From: Paraglomus occultum
Lineage: Eukaryota; Glomeromycota; Glomeromycetes; Paraglomerales; Paraglomeraceae
Length of the DNA stretch: 23,104 bases
Reading direction: 5' to 3'
Assembly (NCBI GenBank): GCA_910592205.1
Contig: CAJVPJ010000515.1
Span: 1-23,104, forward strand
Shown: positions 1-8,325 of the stretch, piece by piece
Numbering within the stretch: position 1 is the first letter of the stretch
Layout: each line of letters starts with the position of its first letter
Notes under the pieces: model-generated
Seen by the model: the letters and a program-made list of their open reading frames with translations, nothing else
Databases searched by the model: none
Told to the model about the DNA's origin: nothing
Program-made: the position numbers and the translations under genes

Positions 1-2
1 CT

Positions 3-296
3 TTTGGTATCATTATGCACTTGATAGCCACTGGTGAACCACCATTTGGAGATAAGCAGTTGGATGAAAGATTAATATGTGATATTATGGGTGGACTACG
101 ACCAACAATGCCTGAATCAGCACCAACAGAGTACAAGAACCTTGCTGAGCAGTGTTGTGATGCTGATCCTGATAACCGTCCAGATGCAGTGAAACTTTGG
201 GATGATATTAATAGGCTTTATAATAGGCTTGATGGTGATGATTATACATGGAATGCCATTTATCATAATGAAGTAAAACCCTTATCATGGTATTGA
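3..296 (+). CDS. C-terminal part of a protein kinase (5' end outside window)
   Basis: The frame is open from the window edge and reads F-G-I-I-M-H-L, then ATGEPPF, then RPDA close to the end. These are kinase C-lobe subdomains IX to XI; the Arg of NRPDA is the conserved subdomain XI Arg. The segment closely matches the C-lobe of the kinase at 8312-10886 (GLRPxMPxSAP and CCDADPD are shared). Relative to that paralogue a single extra base near 290 shifts the frame, so translation stops at 294-296. The next ~50 bases still encode a matching tail (YSS, then STG) in another frame before a second stop at about 350. The protein is therefore roughly 40 residues shorter at the C-terminus than its paralogue. 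The catalytic core lies upstream and cannot be judged. It could be a live gene with a shortened tail or the end of a pseudogene. Confidence 0.85.
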   Translation, partial: FGIIMHLIATGEPPFGDKQLDERLICDIMGGLRPTMPESAPTEYKNLAEQCCDADPDNRPDAVKLWDDINRLYNRLDGDDYTWNAIYHNEVKPLSWY

Positions 297-447
297 GAAG
301 CATAAATATTCTAGTAAGCTCATATCTACGGGATGATCAACTGCAGCATATTTACATGTTTGTGTAAATGATATGAAACCAATTTACAATGTTTACATTT
401 TTTGTCTCTTACAATTTAGATACTCGACCTTTTCTATAAATTTGTAT

Positions 448-1073
448 TCACATTGTGTCCTTACAGTTTATCCCATCATTAACAGAATTCTGAAATAAAA
501 TCGTACACGCACTTTTACCAAGTTAGATTTTGAATATGTAATGATTCTTTCTGAATAAATGTGTGTAATTACATTCGACCTCTGGCCGGATGATACCTGC
601 TTTCTGAAAATGACCCACGGGCCGATTTTCTTGTTCAACAGAAACTGATCGAGGAAAGCAGGACCCATGTCTGCTCGAAATCTCATAGCTTGACTAAAAA
701 ACATGGAGGCTGCGATTATTCCAGACTCTGTAGAAACTAAAACATCAGTTTCTTACCGCTTATCGATGATAATACGCGAGAAATGAATTATTAATCTACT
801 TATCCCCGAAAATCTATCACTATTAATATTTGCGTAGACTTAGCAATGCAAGGGTAATGCTGTCCATAAACAATGACGATATTATCCAAGATTGTGCAAA
901 AATATATTGATTTGCCATTCCTAAGTCTGGCCGAGAGTCTGGGTAATCGTAATATTTATTTATTCTTGAGTTACAATATCGCGGACCAAAGAAGCATTCT
1001 TAAGTGTATCGTCATCTGCTCATAAATCACTACAAACGTTTCTAAGCAGTGTTCTTCGCATGAACAAAGCCAT
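448..1073 (-). pseudogene. Possible eroded spliced gene, unknown product
   Basis: I do not recognise this family. On the minus strand a well-formed internal exon (about 727 down to 597) begins after a TTTCTACAG acceptor. It encodes SGIIAASMFFSQAMRF, then GPAFLDQFLLNKKIGPWV, and ends at AAGCAG followed by GTATCA. After a 107-bp intron (596-490, acceptor TTTATTTCAG) a last exon at 489-448 adds 13 residues in the same phase and a TGA. Farther upstream an ATG at 1073 opens MALFMRRTLLRN, a basic N-terminus like a mitochondrial presequence. After an in-frame TGA the same frame continues as DDDTLKNASLVRDIV. I could not join the upstream and downstream parts by an acceptable intron, so the gene is probably broken or my model is incomplete. 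Confidence 0.3.
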
Positions 1074-1589
1074 AATGAGTAACAATTGTAAGATGTACTT
1101 AGATTACTGGTTTATTACCCAATAGACCGAGCACTCGATAGACCGAACAGCTCTAGTATCGAAAGGGGAGGCATTCATTTCACGACAAAATTTCAAAGTT
1201 GTTCTTTTTTGGTAGGTTTTTGTCGGTGCAATGAACCGGACTCGTCGAAAGCGGCAGCGGCTGTATGCTCTGACGTGTAAATTATTACTTTCCAGTATGC
1301 CTAACCTCTCCCATATAACCGGATCTGTTTTTATGAGGCTAATTGTTGAGCTTCTAATTTAACTAAATGTGAGCTGTTCTCAGATTATAGCTTGTCCATA
1401 AGTAAGCGGATGTCTGAGTAATTAATTCAGAGGCAAAACTTACATTCTGTAAATTTTACGTAATATTGGAAGCTGTATTTGTATACGCTCGCTAGATATT
1501 AAATGTTCGAGCGCGGCCTATTGGCCGTATCAAAAAGATATTACTACCATTCTCGTTGACCGAATTTCATTGTGTTTTGAGGAATATAA
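1074..1589. other. Intergenic, no gene seen
   Basis: There is no convincing coding stretch on either strand. A short direct repeat of 'atagaccga' occurs twice around 1122-1145. Base composition is more mixed than in the later AT-rich spacers. Confidence 0.5.
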
Positions 1590-1821
1590 TCTTTGCAAGG
1601 AAAAAGAAAAAGCAGAATTAGCCGAAAAACAAAAAAAAAATCCGAACTAGAACTAAAAGATAAAGAAATAAAAGAATTAAATAAAAGATTAGCCAAAGAA
1701 AGCCAAACTCCAAGCTTTCATTAAAACTTCTGGGGCAGAAGCCAACAAATATAAGGCTATAATCGACCAAAAAATTAAAGAACGAATGAAAGCTAATGAT
1801 GAAAGAAGACATCAAAAGTGA
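1590..1821 (+). pseudogene. C-terminal remnant of a charged coiled-coil protein
   Basis: Three successive frames together read as one Lys/Glu-rich helix. First comes KEKEKAELAEKQKK, up to a run of ten A's near 1630-1639. Then follows ELKDKEIKELNKRLAKES in a second frame, up to about 1705. Finally AFIKTSGAEANKYKAIIDQK and a Lys/Arg-rich end are read in a third frame, with a stop at 1819-1821. The first break sits on the poly-A run, a typical slippage site; the second lies in a repetitive gccaaa stretch. No folded domain is recognisable and there is no start codon. A broken C-terminal fragment of a coiled-coil protein is the best reading. The 74-residue reading frame on the opposite strand is a shadow of it. 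Confidence 0.55.
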
Positions 1822-2665
1822 GAACCAGGGTAAACTTGTCATAAGGTGTAATAATTAGAATTAAAAAATATTTACTTAAAAGCTTGTATGTAAATGTAAA
1901 AGTAAAAGTCTTGAGTTCTATGTTCGAAAATCGACGTGAAAAAAAAATTACTGAAATAATGTCACAAGAATTCTAAGTATCAGAACAAATACCATTTACG
2001 TCAACCGGTATTGAAAATCATACAAATGTCGGATATCGAGATGCCAACCAATTTTTAATTTTACTGAATTAGATAATTGGAGCAAATTTATACCAACAAA
2101 GAACATTCTCAGAGTCCCGTCAATGTGATATGTTAGTTTAACTAACATTTTCACAGATACAACGACGAAATTTATTATTACTCTATTGGTATAAAATATT
2201 TATTTATTTAAATAGTCAAAAAGTGTGGTGTGCTGAAAACCTCGAATCACAGCACACTAAGGTTTACGTGCATGATATTCAATACCACATAGTCCCCATA
2301 ATATCACAGAGAGTAACAAAATGGTCAGATTTAAATTTAACACATTTATCGAATACTGTATAGTTAACTGACAAAAGAGAATGCAAATAAATGTTGGCCT
2401 TTTTTAATTATATTAATAGTTAACTTGATAATTGATATCTTTTTCATTCAGCAATAATATGTCACCCGCCGTCCTGTGAGAAAATATACAAAACTTCATT
2501 TACTATCATATTTATATCTGACATTGCTTGATTGTGAGTGTGACTTGAATTCACACTACAAAACAGTTCAATTTCATATTTATTTAACATTTACCCAAAT
2601 TTTCGAGAGTAGTTTACAAACGAACATTTTTGGAAAAAAAAACCAGTGTGGTGTGTATGATTACA
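1822..2665. other. AT-rich intergenic region
   Basis: No gene is supported. An 11-base word, agtgtggtgtg, occurs near 2222 and again near 2645. A reversed 'ccccata' word near 2293 resembles the core of the inverted repeat at 2666, so other traces of that element may lie here. Confidence 0.4.
2228..2257. repeat. Short hairpin
   Basis: The arms gtgtgctg (2228-2235) and cagcacac (2250-2257) are perfect reverse complements around a 14-base loop. The function is unknown and it may belong to an old transposon end. Confidence 0.5.
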
Positions 2666-3185
2666 ACATATGGGGACTGATCTATGAGAATGGGTAGTTG
2701 GTGATAAATTATTTTTTTGCGGGATATATACTTGGGTATGCTATCTATCCTGTGCCTTTTTCCTGCCCTCAAGTGTAATAGTAAAGTTTTTCACAACAGC
2801 AGTTAAGTTCGGTAGCACAACAAAAGAAGAATCTGAAATCTGTACCCTAAAATCCTTGCCGATCATCATAACGATAATAATAACAATAACACGCCTCGCT
2901 TTTTTGACTGTATTTGATCTTTGAAAACTCTAGATTTGCAACCCATTTCACTTACAAGACAGACATATCTGTATAATGAAGTAAGAAGGTTTGTCGATGA
3001 TCCTTTTAAAGACATAACTTCCCCAAACCGCTGCCAGAAGTTACAGTAAATAAAACCTATTGGTCACTTAGATTTTGGGGTTATATAAGAATGGGGTGAT
3101 TACTATAAAAACGGCCCAATTATGATTTTCTGACGATCGGCTATTTTTACGAATGCACCATTTTCATAGATCAATCCCCATATGT
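2666..3185. mobile_element. 520-bp element bounded by 28-bp inverted repeats (MITE-like)
   Basis: Bases 2666-2693 (starting acatatgggga) and 3158-3185 (ending tccccatatgt) are reverse complements with 26 of 28 matches. Outside them the similarity weakens but may continue for about 14 bases. The interior is AT-rich and holds no reading frame for a transposase. A short non-autonomous DNA transposon (MITE) is the simplest explanation. I could not identify a clean target-site duplication, so the exact ends are uncertain. Confidence 0.5.
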
Positions 3186-3199
3186 GTCAGTGATGCTAG

Positions 3200-3218
3200 C
3201 GTCGTTATTATAACGACG
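3200..3218. repeat. 19-bp palindrome
   Basis: cgtcgttat and ataacgacg form perfect 9-bp arms around one central T. It lies 15 bp outside the right inverted repeat of the 2666-3185 element. It could be a protein-binding palindrome or part of the element end. Confidence 0.6.
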
Positions 3219-3545
3219 TCGTAATTCGCAAACTCACATAATGATGATAAATGACACACTGAAGAAAGGCGAAACAACTCTGCTCTGTCTTTTAACAAAT
3301 GTTTGATTGTATTGTAAACATATTACAATGAGTTTTCTCTGTCGGCGTTTTGACCGTTTACCGCAGAACCAGAGATTTGTGTAACTGAGCGGAAATCTCG
3401 GAGGAATACGTCACCGTTAGGACTTATCCATGACACTAACCATTTGGAGCGAAAAAGCAGCTTAATATACGGACTAGCACAGAAAAATGACCAATTGTTG
3501 ACATCAAGTGAGATCAGCTGACCGATGAAAACATTGAAGCAAAAG

Positions 3546-3552
3546 TATAAAA
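3546..3552 (+). promoter_or_regulatory. TATA-like box
   Basis: tataaaa lies 130 bp before an ATG at 3676 that is followed at once by a consensus 5' splice site. This is suggestive of a promoter only if that small gene is real. Confidence 0.25.
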
Positions 3553-3675
3553 CCGTTTGTTGTAATACTGTAGCTCATCTCTCGATAATTCTATATACAA
3601 GATAACATCGACAATCGTTTCACAAATGTAAATGTTTCACTAACAGTCAACTACGAAAAAAGATAATTCGAAACA

Positions 3676-3929
3676 ATGTTGGTAAGTACAGTATATGATT
3701 GTCGATGTTATGATACGGACCCTTCCATACATTACATTGGTTGCTTGTAAAACAATGATTCGTGCGTGAAAACGCATACAACTGAATTTTTATAGTGCAT
3801 TATTATATTCTTTTTTAATAGCGTCTATTCCTATTTCAAACATTTTTATATCTGCTTAGATGTAATGTCTTCCGTCGAGTAATTATACTCAACGTGGAAA
3901 ATTTGGCAATTTACACAAACTTGAATTGA
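3676..3929 (+). CDS. Speculative two-exon small hydrophobic protein (37 aa)
   Basis: ATG TTG at 3676-3681 is followed immediately by GTAAGT, a perfect 5' splice site. A 140-bp intron ends at TTTTTTAATAG (3821). The joined frame continues for 35 codons to a TGA at 3927-3929. It starts M-L-R-L-F-L-F-Q-T-F-L-Y-L-L, a hydrophobic N-terminus like a signal peptide or membrane anchor. Support is limited to good splice sites, a TATA-like box upstream and an open frame in AT-rich DNA. No family is recognised, and a chance ORF is quite possible. Confidence 0.2.
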
Positions 3930-4239
3930 AAACCTTCTTGTGGAATGTAAAACTTTTTCTCAACGAAGAAAAATAATGCTGCAAAATCTTGTTTTTACAT
4001 ACGCAAAGTAGCCGTCAGAAACAATGACATTACTTATTCGTTGCAAAGGTATGTCGTACTACTAATCCAGGCAATCCAGCAAAAATTGCAATTTGATAAT
4101 TAAACATGCTTTACGCTTGCCCCAAATGCCTTAATGTATCCATGATATATTATATAAACGAGTAAACAGATAGTCGAGATTATTGTATTAAAATAACTAT
4201 TGCGAAAATGTAAGGGTCAAAATGTACCACAGGTGACGT
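3930..4239. other. Intergenic, nothing seen
   Basis: AT-rich sequence without a supported gene. Similarity to the 5' part of the kinase gene at 8312 begins only near 4240. Confidence 0.5.
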
Positions 4240-5012
4240 TCATTTTAGCAGCAATTGAAACCTTATTCAATCTCTTTATCACAAAAAATGTGCATAAACT
4301 GATATTCAGAGACTAGTGACATGAATAAACGATATTATTAGCTATTTTTAATTTAGCATTTGAGAGAATAATGTCACCGTTGCTTTTGAAGAGAAGATTC
4401 GTACACAACGTTTATGAGCGTTGCCAGTATATTGCTCACTTTCAACACACAGTATAAAATGACGGTACTCAGTTCATAAGATTAAAATATTCAAAATCGC
4501 ACAGACTCATAAAGAGGTTTACCAAGTATGAATGATAACTATTACATGGTTACCAAATAAACGCACTTACTAATTATAATGTTGCTCTCGATATGAATTC
4601 TGCTCCGCATGTGAAATTCTTCCAAGTAACCCCGTGTGGTGCATTGCCGTCATAAAAATAATTCAATGAATGGAGTAGCAACGACAAGCAACTCGATGAA
4701 TTTTTTATGAAGATTTCAATTACAGAAAATAATAAAGCCTGATTGTTTCTCACGATGAAAATATGGCGTCAAGTTGCCTATTGTTGAAATAAACAGATGA
4801 GACGAACAATTTATATTACACCATTTACATGTGCGTCATGTTTATTGTATAATCCAATTTAAATAATTATTGACTTATTATTATATATCGTTATGTGATA
4901 TTCTTACCACGAATGTGGGAATGACCATTGAGTTTACATATGGTATAAATGACAAAAGTATTATCTCGTAAAAGTTTACAATGAATTATGTCTGGCACAT
5001 AAGAAATAATCA
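4240..5012 (+). pseudogene. Decayed copy of the 5' part of the 8312-10886 kinase gene
   Basis: The segment lines up collinearly, with many substitutions and small indels, with about 8325-9238. Clear anchors are tttaccaagtatga (about 4519 versus 8665), ttacatggtt, ctctcgatatg-attctg, tgcatgtg, gcaacgacaagcaactcgatga (region 4679-4700), and gtctggcac-ta (about 4991). The zinc-ribbon coding region is still visible but interrupted by stops. The sequence matching the first intron of the kinase gene is also present (tttaaataattattgactta near 4858), so this is a DNA-level duplicate and not a processed copy. No kinase C-lobe follows: similarity fades at about 5012, and a Sel1-repeat gene begins 340 bp later. 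Left and right limits are approximate. Confidence 0.8.
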
Positions 5013-5353
5013 CGAGGGTACCCGAAAAGTTTGTGAACTTTGCGAATACAAAAAAATTATTTTTGTATTTGCAATATGAGTACTAATGTTTTTGTTGCAT
5101 AATTAAAACAAACAAATACTTTCTGCAAACAAAAATAGACAAAAATACATTGTTATAAACACTTCAGTCTAATGAAAGTGTATTAATTTACAAACCCCGA
5201 TTCCTGTACCACGATGATCACTTGTGTGACAATTTCGAATGATTGCGATTTGGTCAAATATTAATATTCAATATTAGCATAATAATAATAATAACAGTAA
5301 TAGTAACTACATTTGCATAACTACCTGCCTGTTAATAGTTAAACAGTCATAAC
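5013..5353. other. Upstream region of the first Sel1-repeat gene
   Basis: Very AT-rich, with an ATA/ATT-type simple repeat around 5265-5305. An in-frame TAA at 5339-5341 closes the frame just before the ATG at 5354, which supports that start. No clear TATA box is seen. Confidence 0.4.
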
Positions 5354-6370
5354 ATGAGTGTTATCACACATGAAATTCTCTTCAAGAGACGTGCAAATGC
5401 TGCTGAACAAGGATATGCTGATGCACAATGCATTCTTGGTCAGCATTATCAATATGGAACTGGAGTAGAAAAAGATGAACAAAAGGCAGTGGCATGGTAT
5501 CAAAAAGCAGCTGAACAAGGACATGCTGATGCACAATGCAATCTTGGTCTGTGTTATAGACATGGAACTGGAGTAGAAAAAGATGAGCAAAAGGCAGTTG
5601 AATGGTATCAAAAAGCTGCTGAACAAGGACATGCAATTGCACAGCATAATCTCAGTGTGTGTTATGAATGTGGAACTGGAGTAGAAAAAGATGAACAAAA
5701 GGCAGTTGAATGGTATCAAAAAGCTGCTGAACAAGGTATTGCTGGTGCACAATATAGTCTTGCTGTATGTTATACCAATGGAACTGGGATAGAAAAAAAT
5801 GAACAAAAGGCTGTTGAATGGTATCGAAAAGCTGCTGAACAAGGATATGCTAATGCACAAAATAATCTTGGTTGGCTGTACAGAACAGGCATTAATATAG
5901 AAACAGATTATCAAAAAGCTGTTGAATTATATCAAAAGGCAGCTATGCAAGGAAATTCTTTTGCAAAGGATAACCTTGGTTGGTGTTTTGAAAATGGAAT
6001 GGGTGTAGATAAAAATGTTCAAAAAGCAGTGGAGCAAGAAAATGATTATGCATATGTTAGTCTTGGTTTATGTTACAAAAATGGAATTGGAGTAGAAAGA
6101 GATATTCAAAAGGCTATTGAATTATTCCAAAGAGCAGCAGAAAAAAAGAATGCATATGGACAATATAACCTTGGTTGGTGCTATGAAAAGGGAATTGGTG
6201 TAAAACAAGATGAACGGAAAGCTATTGAATTATATCAAAAAGCAGCTGAGCAAGGGTACATTAAAGCACAAAACAAGGTTTATTTTTTTGTATATAATGA
6301 TAGCTCCAAACTAAAAAAACGTGTTCAAGAATTAGCAGAGGTTTATGCTATAAAAAAGGAGCCACATTAG
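5354..6370 (+). CDS. Sel1-repeat (SLR) protein, 338 aa
   Basis: Single-exon gene. After a 20-residue leader come eight Sel1 repeats, normally 36 residues long (residues 21-301), and a charged 37-residue C-terminus. Each repeat follows the family pattern A-x-x-A-Q-x-x-L-G-x-C-Y-x-x-G-x-G-V-x-x-D-x-x-K-A-V-E-x-Y-x-K-A-A-E-Q-G, which folds as paired helices forming a solenoid for protein binding. Repeat 6 (201-229) is only 29 residues long: seven residues matching ELYQKAA are missing through an in-frame 21-nt deletion. Repeats 1-4 are nearly identical at DNA level, a sign of recent unit duplication. No signal peptide, membrane segment or catalytic domain is visible. SLR proteins act as adaptors in signalling or protein quality control; the partner is unknown. 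A decayed kinase 5' copy lies just upstream, the same order as kinase 8312 then Sel1 13160. Confidence 0.93.
   Translation: MSVITHEILFKRRANAAEQGYADAQCILGQHYQYGTGVEKDEQKAVAWYQKAAEQGHADAQCNLGLCYRHGTGVEKDEQKAVEWYQKAAEQGHAIAQHNLSVCYECGTGVEKDEQKAVEWYQKAAEQGIAGAQYSLAVCYTNGTGIEKNEQKAVEWYRKAAEQGYANAQNNLGWLYRTGINIETDYQKAVELYQKAAMQGNSFAKDNLGWCFENGMGVDKNVQKAVEQENDYAYVSLGLCYKNGIGVERDIQKAIELFQRAAEKKNAYGQYNLGWCYEKGIGVKQDERKAIELYQKAAEQGYIKAQNKVYFFVYNDSSKLKKRVQELAEVYAIKKEPH
5414..5845 (+). repeat. Four tandem 108-bp coding repeats
   Basis: The DNA coding for Sel1 repeats 1-4 consists of 108-bp units sharing long exact blocks such as gtagaaaaagatgaacaaaa and tggtatcaaaaagc. The constant period leaves long open frames on the opposite strand too (for example 5339-5914), which are artefacts. 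Confidence 0.85.
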
Positions 6371-6428
6371 AATAGAATATTATAGTAATGTAAGAATATT
6401 ATATTATTATTATGTATCATTAGCAAAC

Positions 6429-6434
6429 AATAAA
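6429..6434 (+). terminator. AATAAA polyadenylation-like signal
   Basis: aataaa lies about 60 bases after the stop of the first Sel1 gene, a suitable distance for 3' end formation. The motif is common in AT-rich DNA. Confidence 0.35.
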
Positions 6435-7073
6435 GACATCTTTATTATTATGACTTAAACAATAAATTGTAGTTAAATATAAATACATTGTTGAAGGTTC
6501 AATGATCAGCACAGTTACATGTTAGTAATAGTAATGCCCAGCTATACATTAAACTTTCTATTTTTGTAACAGATTTTCATGCTCATGTTCTCATAGTGAT
6601 AGTAATAGTGGGTAAATTTATTACTGCTATTTATATTGGCATGTATACAGGTTACATTCAGTACACTAAAATTATTATTTTGAGACAATTTTCAACACAT
6701 ATCAACTGCTAATTGACTAGCCTTAATAATAGAAATAGATGGTAATGCCGTATATAAATCCCGTCATCAGCATGGTTTATATTCTTGGTCTTGTTCATTT
6801 TTCGAACCAATTTTGTCAGCAACGTGTCAATTTGTAAACTTGTTGTAATGTGCCCAACTATATCGTGCAAAGATACTTAGTTATATGTATTATGTTTGCA
6901 ATGTACAAAGAATAGTTTATGAATAAACTCTTGTCGTGTGAAACATAAAAATTCTCAATGCTAGTCACAATTACTGGTAATTTTATTACGCTATTATTAT
7001 CTGGTCAAAATCATGTGACATCAGATCTAAATCAAAGAATACTTTGAACGCAAGCGCTGTATATCATACAACA
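6435..7073. other. Intergenic, nothing seen
   Basis: Spacer between the Sel1 gene and the Aim19-type gene. It is AT-rich and no coding fragment or clear repeat was recognised. Confidence 0.45.
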
Positions 7074-7769
7074 ATGACAACGGAAAAAGATGCGGCAAAC
7101 TCGCCTCCAACCACTGCCAATGTATCGAAAACTCTCTCAAAAGCAAACAGAGATTCTTTCTACTCTGTCTTAGCTAAAACACCATATTCAGCCTGGGCTA
7201 TGTCCGCTCTATGTACATTCAATTCATTGTCGTGACGATTTCACAGTTGCACTCTATAGCCGACACGGTTAGATCCTTGCTATTACTCTTTACTCTTATT
7301 CAACACTAATTTAACCTCACACCAGGTTTCGCTTCAACTCCTGCAGCGATGATGAAATTCACTGGAGTACCTTCCCTTCTTGAACTGTCTGCATTCGGTT
7401 TTATATTCGCGGGTGCTGGGTGAGTCACTTATGTGATTTTCTCAGGATAGATTGTGAGCACGTTGTAATCTTATTTTTGTTTAAATAGTTACATTACGAG
7501 CACAGGAGACATTACGAATGGATCGGGGACTACGACAGGTTGAGCATTATATTCCCTTTTGATTGTAAATTCGGTTAACGGGACGGGATCATGTCTAATT
7601 GTTCCAAACCTTGGATTATATAGCCTGGTCTCTTTCATACATGTTGTTCAATATGAGCAGAGCGGTAAAATCGAAAAAACCTCTTCCACTTATTTTGATG
7701 TCAGGAGCATTGGCAAACGCAGCATTGCACGGGAAACAATATTTTTTCTCTGAACCAGATTCAGACTAA
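7074..7769 (+). CDS. AIM19: Aim19-family small mitochondrial protein, 142 aa, four exons
   Basis: Exons are 7074-7212, 7326-7419, 7489-7538 and 7624-7769. The introns are 113, 69 and 85 bp (donors GTACAT, GTGAGT, GTTGAG; acceptors CCAG, ATAG, ATAG), and phases agree throughout. The joined protein starts MTTEKDAANSPPTT, has KTPYSAWAMSAL, then ELSAFGFIFAGAGYI, the Asn/Gly block NGSGTTTAWSLSYMLFN, and near the end LILMSGALANAALHGKQYFF. Small hydrophobic segments around a Gly/Ala-rich core and a C-terminal 'A-N-A-A-L-x-G-x-x-Y-F' block fit the fungal Aim19 family (altered inheritance of mitochondria 19). Those proteins are mitochondrial and of unknown biochemical role. The family call is from memory of the pattern; the exon model is well supported. 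A TTG-initiated extension to 7044 is unlikely. Confidence 0.78.
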
Positions 7770-8254
7770 TTTTGTTGGCAGCTGCAATTGACCGTGGTAA
7801 GAACATGATCCAGTTGGTGAATAAAAAATGGGATACGAGATTGAATTCTTCTTTTAAAACTAATGACTTGATTCGTTTGCATTTTGTAAGGGCCATTACC
7901 ATCTTGAGAATGGTACTTTTATTACGGAATAATATTCCAACGCACAAATAATTTTGCTGAAAGAAAACGACTTCAGGCATCTAGTAAGGTAGAAATTACA
8001 GACCGGTGCGCTATACTTGTATTATCAACTGTCACACACCTCTCTTAGCTTATCGTCTCCCTCTTTCGATTATGAAATAAACAATTCACTATCACCATAA
8101 TCAGTTGGTGCTGTAATTAGTTCACATCTACATATTGCTTATACATTCAACCTCGTAACCAGATTTCCTTCTTTTCAGGCTACGAACAACCTATCCTCCT
8201 CCAAGAATACGCGAGGCGTTAGTGAAAACACACGCCGCAAATTTTGTGTAACAT
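7770..8254. other. Intergenic upstream of the kinase gene
   Basis: No gene supported. The minus-strand frame at 7690-7980 overlaps Aim19 exon 4 and shows no family features. Confidence 0.45.
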
Positions 8255-8325
8255 ATGATGTTAAAATGAGCTCTTCGGATTGTTGCTTGAAAACCCTTTT
8301 ACTCAAAAACTATGTCGTTAGTTAA
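8255..8325 (+). promoter_or_regulatory. Two upstream ORFs before the kinase start
   Basis: ATG codons at 8255 and 8258 open a tiny ORF ending at TGA 8267-8269. Another ATG at 8266 opens a 19-codon ORF in a different frame that ends at TAA 8323-8325, overlapping the kinase ATG at 8312. If the transcript starts upstream, these would lower or regulate translation of the kinase. The transcript start is unknown. Confidence 0.35.

Noticed and set aside
1618-1842. 74-codon hydrophobic minus-strand frame
   Set aside because: Antisense of a Lys/Glu-rich coiled-coil relic; AAA/GAA codons read backwards give Phe/Leu runs.
2476-2697. 73-codon plus-strand frame
   Set aside because: It runs into the inverted repeat at 2666 and has no recognisable protein character; probably chance.
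5414-5845. Regular repeats that might suggest a CRISPR array
   Set aside because: The period is 108 bp with coding Sel1 units and no unique spacers; the DNA is eukaryotic.
5339-5914. 191-codon open frame on the minus strand
   Set aside because: It lies antisense to the 108-bp Sel1 repeats; the constant period keeps the opposite strand open. Its Phe/Ser/Cys-rich translation has no domain.
7690-7980. 96-codon minus-strand frame
   Set aside because: It overlaps exon 4 of the Aim19-type gene on the other strand and shows no domain or splice context.
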